A DNA stretch of 64,000 bases from Thecaphora thlaspeos (lineage: Eukaryota; Basidiomycota; Ustilaginomycetes; Urocystidales; Glomosporiaceae), in NCBI GenBank assembly GCA_900291925.1, contig UWYS01000010.1, forward strand, positions 248,001-312,000, given 5' to 3'. How positions within the stretch are numbered: the first letter of the stretch is position 1; each line of letters begins with the position of its first letter. Position numbers and translations under genes: made by a program. Below are positions 22,442 to 33,163 of this stretch, piece by piece. Below the pieces are notes generated by a model. It had not been told where the DNA came from. It saw only the letters and a program-made list of their open reading frames with translations, and ran no database searches.

Positions 22442-24767
22442 CTATTCCTGCTTGTGACGAAGGACGTGACGCTTGTGATGAGCGCTTCGCTTCACCTTTC
22501 CTTCCTTCTCCTTGTCGGCCTCTTCCTTTGCTTCGTCTGCCTTCTGCTGATCAACCTTCTTCCTTTCTTCCTCCTTCTGTTCTTCCTCCTTCTTCGCCTC
22601 CGCCTCTTTGTTTGCCTTTTCCTCTTCCTTCTTCTGCTGGTCATCCTTCTGATCGCGCGGCCAGTTGGCCTGCTGGTTGGCCTGCTGGGTGGTCTGCTGG
22701 GTGGTCAGCTTAACATCGGGCGACGTAATGTTCTGCTGGTTGCCGCTCTGGCCGGGGATGTAGAGCTTGTCGTACCGGTAGCAGTTGATACCCTGCTGCG
22801 GATGCATGACGTCGCGGATCTTGATCTTGGCCGTCAAACCGAGAAAGTCGATCTTGTCGTCGAGCGTCACCTCTGGACCGTCCTTGCCGGGACCTTTGCC
22901 GTGCCAGTTGACCTGGCCCTTGGGTCCATGGTAATCGTAGAAGGAGCCGCACATGGTCTGGAGGCTGCGCCAAATCCAGTCCGTACATCCGTGCAACAGC
23001 CAGAATGCGGGCTCGTATGTCCTGATTCGCATCGCAATTGCAGCCAGGGAGGGCAGAGGGGCAAAGGAACGACCTTTGTGGATATTCAGCGTGTCTGCAC
23101 GAGATGGCGCCACTGCCCTTGATCACTGGAGAGAGCCATGCCGATTTCGGTGTGGCATTATCTACACTCACGATTGGCCAAGGGTCATGGTGCCTCCAAT
23201 GCCAGCATGTACGGTGCCGTGGGGCAGCTGTTCTATAAGAGGTCGATAGGTCGCGTAATCGCAGTGCTTGAAGATCTCGTCGACGATATCGGTCGTCACA
23301 AAGGTTCCCCCAACTCTGCTGCCGTTGCTGTCCATAGCGCCGGCACGCATCCAGCTATCCTTGAAGTCTCGCGTGATGTTGGAATGCCAAATGATTGGCT
23401 TGCTCGCATTGCGGGCCGAACCTGCGACGTTTCCCGACACTATTGTCCAGGAATAAAAGTGGGCGACAGAAGAGGAAGCATCACAAGCTGATGAATACAC
23501 CGAACGCAGCTGCGACCAGACTTGGGCTTGTCTCTGTTACTTACAGTATTTGAAAGGTCCGTCCGGGATCTGCACAGCAAAAACATTGCAGAGGCATTCA
23601 AGGCAAGAGGTGGAGGGGTCGGGCACGCGTCAACACCACGTCGAGCAGGCCAAACGGCGGACAAATTAATACTGCGGAGGATACTCACTGGACCTCCTTT
23701 TCCGTCGCCTCCTAAGTTTTCCGTATCAAAGATCTGTGTGTCGGAAAGACCATGTCCGTTGGGGTTCTGAAGCGTGTCGAGATACTGCACGGACAAGGAG
23801 AACGGCCGTCAAACGATTTTGCATTTTGTGGCAGGTACTGCGATCAGATGCCGGCATGCTCGCCTGTCGTGGAGATAAGCCGAGGTCTTCGGACGAACGA
23901 AGTCGACTTACGGCTTCGGGTCCATCGTAACCGGCAAGCTTCATGTAGTGGTTGAAGAGATTGATTAGGGCTGCGTGCCTCGCAAGGAAGGCGCCGTTGA
24001 AATGGACTGATGATCGGAGTTCGAAAGATCGGCAGGATAAAGGAAAGCGCGAGCGAGAGATCAGCGGCGGAAGTGTCAGCCAGATGAGCCTCCAGACGGA
24101 TCACTTCTTGACAGCTTGAAAGGGGTAAACACATTTCGTAACGCCGGCATGGCCTGACAGTCTCTATGTGGGACTACTTACACTCCGTGTTCTGGACGAG
24201 ATGCTGTGAGACCGCGAAGGGCGCGTTCGAGGGCGTTAGGAGACGGAAAGGTGCGACGTCAACACGCGTTCGGTGCACAGACCTTTGCTTGGGATTAAAT
24301 GCAGACCGGCGGCGGGTGCACTGCACTTGTCTACTCACCAACACTGCGATATCGTCCATTACACTGCCTTTTATGATGCCATTCTCGCCTCTCATTCGGA
24401 CGAAAAGGCTGTTTCCTGGCTTACTCAAGCGCATGAATGCGGCCTGCCAGTCTCTCTTCTCCGCTAGGGTGAGGGTCGACCACTCCTTCCTGACCGTGGG
24501 TTGCGAGCAAATGGGCGTCACCATACGATTCTGACGCCTCGCCAGCTCGAGGGGGCTCTCGCGCACGCTTCGAGCATGGTGGTGCGATCTCTTGCTCATA
24601 GCCCTTCCAAATGCAGCTTCGGGATCGCCGTGCGTCTTTGAGGGCTTTGCGCTCACTACGAGTGTCAAGACGACCAGACAGATCGCCAGGAGCACAGCAA
24701 GAGAATTTCCCTTGAACCTCATGCTGGACCTGCGACGACCGCAGCCAATGGATGTAGTGGTCGCCAT
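22442..24767 (-). CDS. Secreted tyrosinase-domain (type 3 copper) protein
   Basis: Probable phenol-oxidising type 3 copper protein. Seven exons: 24767-24339, 24203-24182, 24006-23912, 23784-23689, 23569-23545, 23439-23172 and 23021-22442, all phase-consistent, for 504 residues. Residues about 22-40 form a signal peptide or anchor. The N-terminal CSQPTVRKEWSTL is typical of fungal tyrosinases. Candidate CuA ligands are H144, H152 and H161; CuB ligands H296 and H300 (HGTVHAGIGG) and H322 in EPAFWLLHGCTD, which fits the tyrosinase CuB signature apart from D to E. The conserved WHR after CuA is RHA here, and the usual HH of CuB is LH. Residues 413-504 are a Gln/Lys/Glu-rich tail. The start is uncertain: ATGs at 24776 and 24722 also precede the signal segment. 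The 22-nt and 25-nt exons need transcript confirmation. Confidence 0.82.
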
Positions 24768-26087
24768 GCTGGACATCAGTGTTGATTGCTTATTGACGCG
24801 GCGTGTAAGTTTGTGATGTCGGTTGGCGGATGACCAGTGGGGAAGGCTACCGAGACTGAACGAGGGATCCATTCGCCGAAAATGCTTGTACGAGATTTTC
24901 AGAAAGAGGGGAGTTGAGGGGTCAGGAAAGGAGCATTGGTGAAACGAGCGTTTGGACCTCTGAGCGATCGCGTCGGTGAGTGTACTTGATGGCAAGGAAG
25001 AGGAAGGGGAATGTTAAGAGGAAGGGGAAATGTAAAGAGGATCGAGCGCTGGAAAGGAAAGGGAAGGGGAACGCGCCTTTTTAAAGGGGGGCAGAGGGTA
25101 GAAGTGGGATGGGAAGCTGGCGGGGCTGGCGCTCATCAAAGAACCCAGCACAGTACTGCAAGCCCAGCTGGCGTGCAGCAATGCCGAGAAAGTGGGCGCA
25201 GCGGCGTACAAAAGAGCCACGGATCAAATCGCGGCCTGTGCGAGTACTTAGCATCCCTATCGATCTAAGGTGGGTTAAAGTGGGTTGCCAGCGTGCCAGC
25301 GTGCGCGGTCAGGCACCGCCGGACTGCGGCAGCGGCAGTGGTGCTGTGCAGAGACACTCTGCCCTCGGCGAGCAGTTGCAAGGAACGTAAGGGCAGAAAG
25401 GCCTCGAAGCCGACGACAGCCGTGCGAGTCAATATGCGTCGCTAGAGGTGCACACATCACATGATCATAGGGGCTCGGCGACTCCGAGGCTTGCGCCCGC
25501 GGCGTGTCATTCGGAAGTGGCGGTGCAACGCTACACGAGCAACGCTTTACTACCATCGATCAACTCATGTACGATGAATAGGGCTGCAACGGATTACCCT
25601 GAGTCCATCTAAGGGACCCACTTCTGGATCGGTTTAGGTCTAGCTCTGTCTTTTCCATATTGCCGGCTCGCGTATCGTCGAGTCGGCTGAGGGCTGGTTG
25701 AATGGCAAGGTCCGCCCTTGATGGGTTTTCTTCGCCGACGGGTCCGAGACGGCACATCGTCAACCCGACAGCCGCCCACACGGAGGGAGGGGAACTTGTC
25801 GCGAAGGGAAAATACTAGTTGCCGAACCCCTGGCAGGGGTCGCTCGCGACAAAGTGGGGGCGACACGACGACCGGCAGGTCAGTGACATGATGATATACA
25901 ATGACATGGAAGCGCAACTCCGGAGAAGCCGAGTATGGCGGTGAAATGGTACGGGTACAAGTACAAGGGACGGCCGGACGAAAGCTAGGCTAAATGTTAT
26001 CGATGAGCTGATCGACCGTGAGCCTGTTCTTCCATTGTCGTGAAAGAGCATGTGGGGGGCCAAACAAGACGCCCCCACCTCTCTGCC
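24768..26087. other. Intergenic: tyrosinase-like gene promoter and YAF9 3' region
   Basis: No supported gene. The part adjacent to 24768 is the likely promoter/leader of the tyrosinase-like gene; the frame stays open to an ATG at 24995, but that stretch does not look like a secreted protein's N-terminus. The rest is unremarkable. Confidence 0.6.
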
Positions 26088-27672
26088 TCAGGAGAACGCC
26101 GGGGCGGCGGAGCTCCCAGCCTCGGCCGCGGTGGCCGCTGATGTCGTACTGGCAGTGCTGATGCGGGTCCTCACTTCTTTGAGCGCTCTTTCCGCTCTGA
26201 TGAGCCGCTCCCGGCCCTTCTCGAGTTCCTTGACCGCGCTGATCCTGGCCAGGTCGAGCCGGTCCGACTCGGCCTGCTGCGCCTCCTGGGACAGCGCGTC
26301 CAACAAATAGCCAGTGGGGGCGTGCAGCGGATGGGGCGGAAGCAGGGGCAGCTTCGACGAGCGTACGCCTTTGGAGGAGGCCGATTCGTCCAAGGCGGAC
26401 TGGTACGAGCGATAGGCCGAAGGGTCCGAGAAGGCCTGGGCAGACGTCACGGGAAGCCTGAACACCCGTGGAGGAAAAGCGGACCGAGGAAGTCAAGCGG
26501 AGGTAGAAGGTCAGCCGAGGCTGGGCGGGCAGGGTCTCTTCCTGGCCAACGCGGCAGAGCATAGAGCCGAGCGGATCGGAGCACTTACGCAGAAGGAGGG
26601 TGGGCGATGAGCACCTCATAGAACGCTTCTGTGGGCTCCGGAAAGACAATCTCGTCGTACTGCCAGGAGTGGACGACCGGCGGCAGAGCAACAAGGATCG
26701 CCGCAGAAGCAGAGCTGGTCGACGCAGTTGGAGCAGCAGCTGCGGTCGTTGCTTGCTGCGTAGCGTCTACGGACGACGTCGTTTCTCCCGCTGCCGCACC
26801 ATCAGGCTCGGCACGCTCCAACATCGTCACGTCTGTTGCCGAGGCGCTTGTATCGGCGGCGGCGGTGGCAGCCGTGATCACCGTATCAGCCGCCTTGACG
26901 GCCTCGCTTTGGGTGGAAGCCTGAGCGGGAGCGTCGGCCGCTGGAGCGCTAGACGGTTCTGGCGGGGGAGCGAGCATGTTGAGCCACGGGTGCAGCTTGA
27001 GGTGATGGAAGAGGGTGACGGGCTTCTCGCTGGCTTCAGGTATAAAGAAGATCTTTACCTGAATGTCAAACTCTCCCCAGCCGGTCTCTGTGACGCTAAA
27101 GGGCGGCTTATCGAAGTCTGTATGGGGTGCCGTAGTAGGGTTGACGAGGCGAGGAGAAGAGACTGTTAGGCAGGGTCAGCCAGCACATTGACCGTCTGCC
27201 CGGTTCGATAGGAGTGCGTCCAGGAAGAGCCCCCTGATCCGGCGGACTCACTGCGCGTAGGCTGCGTGTAGGTGTCGTGCAGCTTAAACTGGACCCTCCG
27301 GATGAAGTACGAGATGTCGTCCTTGCCCCCGACTAGGCTGTGATAATCGACTTGCTGTTCTCTGCCGCGCGTGCCAATCGCGGCACCGGCCGACGACGAG
27401 GAAACCCCTTGTTCGGTTGATGGCGAAGCGGCGGCGGCCGCCATTGTCGAGACCTCATCGCCCTGCTTGAGGCCGGTCGATGCGCTGAGACCACCAGAGA
27501 TGGCTGCGAGCGAGGGGAGCAGGTGAGAGGCGGCACTCCGCACTGCCACTGTCCACTTGTGGGTGTGATCTGGAGGCGCGGAGAGCTTCTCGACGGATGT
27601 GAGCGGGGTTGAGGTGGACCCAACCAGGATGGGTCGGTGGATGGCGACGCCCCTAATGCGCCTGTTGGACAT
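26088..27672 (-). CDS. YAF9: YEATS-domain protein Yaf9 (NuA4/SWR1 subunit)
   Basis: Reader of acylated histone lysines shared by the NuA4 acetyltransferase and SWR1 remodelling complexes. Three exons: 27672-27252, 27117-26589 and 26457-26088, giving 439 residues. The YEATS domain begins [15 protein letters not shown] and [11 protein letters not shown] (residues 36-45), then [17 protein letters not shown] (119-135), [21 protein letters not shown] (about 145-165) and [16 protein letters not shown] region rich in Ala/Thr/Ser follows, then the fungal Yaf9 motif [22 protein letters not shown]. The C-terminal exon forms a Glu/Arg-rich coiled coil equivalent to the A-box. Yeast Yaf9 has 226 residues; the extra length here comes from a 72-residue insertion inside the YEATS fold (46-117) and the central linker. 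ATG 27672 matches the expected N-terminus. Confidence 0.93.
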
Positions 27673-28653
27673 GACGGCGCGCGGCTCGAGGAGCTGGAAG
27701 GCTGGCCAGCGGGCGCGCAAACGAACGAGCTCACGGCGGGGACGTAGAAGACAGGATGCGGATGGTAGCCTCAATCGGTGGCGGGCCGTGGTCCGAATGG
27801 AGATGATGGGTGCGTCGTGCGTCTCAAACGTGAGGCGCGAAGGGTCGGAAGCAACGAGGAGGCAAGCGCGAATGCGTGAGGACCGGCGGGTGAGGTCGGT
27901 CGACTTCCGCCTCCCGGTCTTTCTTCCGAGGTGGGTCCATCCGACGAGGCGAGCGAAAGGCAAGCAGTCGGGACACGCGGCGAGGTCGTCTGGTGCTAGT
28001 CTCGATTTCTTGCTTGGCTCATCGACGAAGTGGAGATCGCAGGAGACGCGAGCCAGCGACGAAGAAAGAATCCGCCTCAGCAGCCACCCGCTCCTCGAGG
28101 AGAAAACGGGGTAGCTGTCGTGAGCAACTCGGTGCTGAGCTTTTCCTACATCAACACTCTCTTCCGTCCTTTCGTCCTTAGATCATTCCGTCACTCTACT
28201 GTCCTACCCCTCTCCTCTTTACCAACAAAAGCACCTTCCCGACTCTCGTTTCGCTGGATCCCCTTCCGAGACCCTGCCTAGCTTCTGCGACCATCACCGG
28301 CTCTTCCGCGCCGCCTTTTCTTCTTCACCTCCCGAAGAAGCAGCGCTCTTGCCGCACGCGCGTCGCCACAGTGCAGCCACTGCCGGAACATCCGATTCGC
28401 TCCCGTCTCGCCACCCGCGGCCCTCCGTTTCCAGCGGACGCCCAAGAAGGAGGGTCGCCCCAGCCGCAACGGCCGCCGCCACCTCTCCCCCCTTCCGCCG
28501 AAGCGGACCGCTCTCGCCCATCGGTCATCATTTGCATGTCTGCGTCGCGGTAGCCTCTCCGTCTCGTACTGGGCACGTTCAGTGTCGGCTACCTTGTCTC
28601 CCTCCGCGAGGCTGCAAGCTCGCTGGGTAGGCTCTCGCTAGGAGCCAAAGACC
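27673..28653. promoter_or_regulatory. Divergent YAF9/PPR intergenic region
   Basis: About 980 bp between divergent start codons, serving both promoters. CT-rich blocks occur on the PPR side (28150-28600). No coding sequence is supported, although the YAF9 frame remains open upstream to 27963. Confidence 0.55.
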
Positions 28654-31600
28654 ATGCGACCTCCTCTTGTCGCAGGTCAGAGCTCCCAAGATGGCCTGCG
28701 CTACCTCGCCCTGGCAGCCGCAGCCCACCTATCGCGTGCCCTACTAGCTGTGGAGGCGGCCTCCGCGTCCTGCTCCGATCTTAGCGGTCGCCAGCGTCCT
28801 CACGCTCAGCCAGCTGCCAGGGAGGCATCGTCGGAGAGCGATCCGCTTTTCGCGCTTCTTTTCCCTCGCCCGGCGGTGAAGCTGACCTCCCACGTACGCC
28901 ACGTCGAGACTCGAATATGGTTTGAGCCCCCCAAGTCACGCTTTGCCCGACCCTCCGCATCCCAGCAACATCGCTGCTCCTCGGTCGGGTTGCCATCGGC
29001 ATCGATATCGGTGGCTCGCATGCCTAGTCGTTTGTGTCAACGACAGCAGTGTCGACTGGCCTCGACGAACGCGGCGGATCTGGACGAAGGAGAAGCCGCT
29101 GGCCTCGAAGGCCACGACAACGCAACCAGTAGCTCAGCGGGCGCGGCGGAGCTGGTGTCAACGGGCAGCAGAGGAAAACCGACGCATCGAGCTTCGCCCT
29201 CCAAGTCCGACCAAACGGCTGCCCCCGAGCACTGGACCGCGCCAATACAGCCCGGCCAGCCACTTCACGAAAGCAATCCGGCTTTCGCTCCTCTCTTACG
29301 GTCCCTCGATGACCTGCGTCGGATCCCGACGGAAGAGGCTGGCTACCTGCGCGAAAAGCTTTCGGACAACCTTGAGGGGATATGGTCCGAATATCGGGCG
29401 GTCTGCCACATGGAGGCGATGCCGCTGGAGTTACGGATCACGGTTGGCCGGACGGTTGTCTCGACGATGCGAAGAATCAAATCGCAGAGGCAATCGCGCG
29501 CCAAGATTCTCACCGAGAGCAACCTCGAGGGGCGCCGCCTCACTAGTCTCGTCGAAGACTGCGCCTTGTTCCGTAGCAGGATGGCCAAGAACGTCAAGAT
29601 CCCGTCGGCCCAAAGATTTGCGATCGCCAACCTCGAGATCCAAGCGAAAGCCCTGTTCGGCCAGGACATTGCCGCATTGGCCCTGCTTCGCGTCCTGACA
29701 CGAACTCGCGCGGATGTTTTGCGCTCGGTACTCGTTGACAGAGTCAAGCTCGAAGATCGCCTGGGACGCGACGCCGCTTCGGACCTGGCCGAGTCGATGT
29801 GCGCCGCGCTCGACGCCATGATTGCACGAGATTCTTACTCGAGCCGTCATATCTCGAAGAGACAAACGGACCCTGCGGGGCAACTCGAACCGACGCTCCG
29901 CATGTTTCCCCCCGAGAACCCGGCCATCAATGCAGATGGCACAAAAGCCACGCGTTCGAAGCAGGTCGAGCTCCTTGACTGGCTCCTCTACGAGCCGTCA
30001 AGGTTCGCTTTGGTCAGCTCGAAGGCCTCGATCCTCGCCGGCCGGCGCTTTAGCGACTTCATGTCGGCCGTCGAAGATCCCGTCGATATGCTCGAACAAG
30101 TCATCGGCAGGAAAGACGTCTGGTCCGAGTTCGGCCCGACGACGGCCGCAACGCAGGTGGTGCTGGCACTGCTGCGCGCCAACCTCAACTCGGCGGCCAT
30201 CGACGTCTACCGCGCCGCCACGCGACGGGGTGCAAGGATTGATGAGGGCACCACTAGGTATCTGCTCAGGATGTCCGCGTGGCGAGAGGATAGCGTCACC
30301 ACCGAGTCGCTCATCCAGCTGATCAGCAGCAACATGCAACGCGCCGCCTCGCGAGGGTGGAGGAAGGAGAGGCACCTCAGCCCGCCCACGCTCGCCACTA
30401 TCGCACTCTTCCGGGCGCGGCACGCGCACATCGAAAAGATGGAGCAGACACTCGCCGAGCTGGAGAGGCGAGAGGTTGACCCGGACTACACGCGGACGAT
30501 CTCGCGCCAGGCGCGGCTTGAGTCGATCATCGCTCGCGGCGACCTGCAGGGATGCCGGACGGAGATGGGCAAGCGGTACGACGTCGACGGCGTAGATCTC
30601 GACAACGAACCTTCGAGGCGGCCGCCGCCGGACAAGGCCTACTTCTACTCGTTGCTGAGGTGCTGCAACAATGCCGATGACGTCGAGAATGCGGTCAAGT
30701 GCTGGGACGAGATGCTCCAGGCCGATGTCGCGCCGGACGTCCTCATGTTCAACTGCCTGCTTGAGCTGTTCGCGCGCGGCACCAACGTCGACTCGGCCCT
30801 GCAGCTCGTCGAGAACCTGCGCGAATGGGACGTAAGGCCAAACGTCTATACGTTCACAATCCTCGTTCACCTCTTCGCGCTGCGCAAAGACACCGAGGGC
30901 GCGATTCACGCGGTCAAGGCGATGCTCGCCGAAGGGCTGGAGCCCAACGGCGTCACATGGACCGCTCTCCTCAACGCCTATGTCGAGTCGTCGTCGTGGG
31001 ACGCCGCCATCGGGCTGTTCCGCTGGATGCAGAACAACCCGGAGCGTTCGCTGCGTCCGAGCGTTTCGACCTACAACACGCTGCTCAAGGCATATGTAAG
31101 GCGGGCGGTGCCGGTGCAGACGGTCATGTCGACGGCCGCCGACATGCGCTCGCTCGGGATCGAGTGGAACGACTACACGTTTGCACTAGTGCTGCAGAGT
31201 GCGTCGGACGCCGGCCTGATGGATATCGCCGAGGAGATCTTCACCCAGGCCGAGAAGCGTCTGCCGCCTCCGTCCGGGCTCAAGAAGGGCCAGGGCGCCA
31301 ACCTCTATCACTTTACCATCATGATCAACGGCTACCTGCGTCAGGGCAGCACCGAGGAAGCAAAGGAGTACTTCAACGAGCTCCAGGATCGAGGCATCGA
31401 GCCTAGTGCCATCACGTGGTCTGCCATCATCTCGAGCTACACAAACAGCGACAGCGAGAACAACTTCCACCTGGCGCGGACGCTCGTCACGCAGCTTGTC
31501 AAGGACGAGGTGCTTCGCGGAACGCAGCGTCCCAGATGGAAGAGCCCGGCGCTCCGCCAGGGTCCCCCCTACGAGAGCATGTTCATGCCCCTGGTGGTGG

Positions 31601-32838
31601 CGCAGGGCCGACGCGGTGAGCCAGAGGAGGCAGAGCAGACGACCGACAGCCTGATAGAGACCGGATCCGGCCTCTCGCTCTACGCCCTTACGGCGCTGCT
31701 CGATGCCTATCGGCGGGCCGGCGAGGCGGACAAGGCAATCCAGCTGTTCGACACAATATACGAGCAAGTGCTCGCCGATACCAACATCGACCTGACGCGC
31801 ATGTATGCCGACCCGGACGCTTCGCGGGAGCGTTTGCAGCAGAGTCGCGATGAGGCGAGAGGCGAAGGCTTCAGCCTGGCGACCGCCCACAACGTGGACC
31901 CCGCCCGTCGCAGCATGCTGTGCATGCCCATCTCGATCATGATCCAAACGCTGTCCGCCGCCGGGCTCCACGCTGATATCGCCGAGCTCTGGGGACGGGC
32001 CAAACGCGATGGCTTCGCCTTTGACCCGCACAACTGGAACAACCTCGCTGCTGCGATGGCGCGGGCGGGCCAGCTGAACGAGGCACTGACGGTCATCGAG
32101 CGCGTGCTGAACCAGCCGGTGCCGGACTACACCGGCAAGCGCAAGGAGAGCGAGCGCTTCCGCGCGCGGCCCGCCGTCAGCGAGCTCGATCTCGAGGCAA
32201 AGGTGGTCGAGGCAGGGGCAACAGGGGGCGACGGGGTCCAGGATGGCGGCGACGACGAGCACTCGACTCGCTTCTCGCAGGAGGACGATCCGCTGTCGAC
32301 TCGGGGCCTCTTCCCGTCGCACCTCTACAACGGAGACGACATGACGCCGTCGCCCGCCAGCCCTCCCAACCGGCGCCACGAGCACCGACACCGCGACGAT
32401 CCCTTTACGCCGCTGCCGTTCGAGTCGGACGAGGATGCCATCCGGCCGCTCGACGATGACTCGGACATTCTCGATTCAGCCGTATTGGAGCCACCTCCGC
32501 CCACGACGCCGAGGCAGCTCGAGCGCGAGAGCCGCCGCCGCGCCGCCGCCGTCCAGAACATGACGAAGCACCTCTACGACCAACGCGAGTACGAGCTATC
32601 GTTAAACCCGTGGTTTGCGCACTTTGAGACGCTACGTGTCGTCTCCGAGGCGCTCGATCAGCTGGAGAACTCGCGGCGTGGCGACGGGCGCGGCGAGGTC
32701 GCCAGGCTGCTCGGCAAGTACAAGCTGGCAGCTCAGATCCTAGCGCGCCACCGCAGGAAGGTGGAAGGGATCGAGGAGGTGAGGAGGCTCGAGGCGGAGA
32801 GGAGCGCGAGGGATCTCATCGATCGTGCGCGGCGGTAA
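28654..32838 (+). CDS. Pentatricopeptide-repeat protein, probably mitochondrial
   Basis: Single-exon protein of 1,394 residues carrying about ten PPR motifs between residues about 655 and 1150. Recognisable repeats include YFYSLLRCCNNADDVENA, VYTFTILVHLFALRKDTEGA, VTWTALLNAYVESSSWDAA, VSTYNTLLKAYVRRA and YHFTIMINGYLRQGSTEEA, with the PPR-type proline at repeat ends. Such proteins bind organellar RNA and control mitochondrial mRNA stability or translation. The N-terminal 150 residues are Arg/Ala/Ser-rich and nearly acid-free at first, as in a mitochondrial presequence. The C-terminal segment (about 1200-1310) is acidic and disordered, followed by a helical basic end. I cannot match it to a specific factor such as Pet309 or Dmr proteins. 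ATG 28654 has a good ACC context. Confidence 0.9.
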   Translation: MRPPLVAGQSSQDGLRYLALAAAAHLSRALLAVEAASASCSDLSGRQRPHAQPAAREASSESDPLFALLFPRPAVKLTSHVRHVETRIWFEPPKSRFARPSASQQHRCSSVGLPSASISVARMPSRLCQRQQCRLASTNAADLDEGEAAGLEGHDNATSSSAGAAELVSTGSRGKPTHRASPSKSDQTAAPEHWTAPIQPGQPLHESNPAFAPLLRSLDDLRRIPTEEAGYLREKLSDNLEGIWSEYRAVCHMEAMPLELRITVGRTVVSTMRRIKSQRQSRAKILTESNLEGRRLTSLVEDCALFRSRMAKNVKIPSAQRFAIANLEIQAKALFGQDIAALALLRVLTRTRADVLRSVLVDRVKLEDRLGRDAASDLAESMCAALDAMIARDSYSSRHISKRQTDPAGQLEPTLRMFPPENPAINADGTKATRSKQVELLDWLLYEPSRFALVSSKASILAGRRFSDFMSAVEDPVDMLEQVIGRKDVWSEFGPTTAATQVVLALLRANLNSAAIDVYRAATRRGARIDEGTTRYLLRMSAWREDSVTTESLIQLISSNMQRAASRGWRKERHLSPPTLATIALFRARHAHIEKMEQTLAELERREVDPDYTRTISRQARLESIIARGDLQGCRTEMGKRYDVDGVDLDNEPSRRPPPDKAYFYSLLRCCNNADDVENAVKCWDEMLQADVAPDVLMFNCLLELFARGTNVDSALQLVENLREWDVRPNVYTFTILVHLFALRKDTEGAIHAVKAMLAEGLEPNGVTWTALLNAYVESSSWDAAIGLFRWMQNNPERSLRPSVSTYNTLLKAYVRRAVPVQTVMSTAADMRSLGIEWNDYTFALVLQSASDAGLMDIAEEIFTQAEKRLPPPSGLKKGQGANLYHFTIMINGYLRQGSTEEAKEYFNELQDRGIEPSAITWSAIISSYTNSDSENNFHLARTLVTQLVKDEVLRGTQRPRWKSPALRQGPPYESMFMPLVVAQGRRGEPEEAEQTTDSLIETGSGLSLYALTALLDAYRRAGEADKAIQLFDTIYEQVLADTNIDLTRMYADPDASRERLQQSRDEARGEGFSLATAHNVDPARRSMLCMPISIMIQTLSAAGLHADIAELWGRAKRDGFAFDPHNWNNLAAAMARAGQLNEALTVIERVLNQPVPDYTGKRKESERFRARPAVSELDLEAKVVEAGATGGDGVQDGGDDEHSTRFSQEDDPLSTRGLFPSHLYNGDDMTPSPASPPNRRHEHRHRDDPFTPLPFESDEDAIRPLDDDSDILDSAVLEPPPPTTPRQLERESRRRAAAVQNMTKHLYDQREYELSLNPWFAHFETLRVVSEALDQLENSRRGDGRGEVARLLGKYKLAAQILARHRRKVEGIEEVRRLEAERSARDLIDRARR

Positions 32839-33163
32839 GCCGACATGGGAGAGGGAGAAAAAGACCCCGGAACGTATGGCGTTTCGGAGGAGTAGGACCG
32901 TCGTCGTCGCCTACGCAGGCGCATTTTGCTCAGTACGGAGCGGCAAGGGAGCCGAAAGAAAGTAGAACAAGAAGCCAGCTCGGAGCAATAGCCAACCAAT
33001 CAAACGAAAAGCAATGCAGAGGCGGTGAAGGAGAAAGCGTGCGTGTTGTTCGATGCGATGTTGTCGAACGGCTGGGTATGATACATGTGCGTAGGATGGG
33101 GTGCGTTGCGGAAAAGAAGCGGGCTGGACAGAACGGCGAGATGACGACGATCCCTCCCCCTTC
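32839..33163. other. Intergenic: convergent 3' ends of the PPR and small secreted protein genes
   Basis: Terminator region of about 325 bp between convergent genes; nothing else seen. Confidence 0.6.

Noticed and set aside
31186..32391. 401-codon minus-strand frame inside the PPR gene
   Set aside because: Antisense shadow of a clear PPR coding frame in GC-rich DNA; Arg/Val/Leu/Gly-skewed with no motif.
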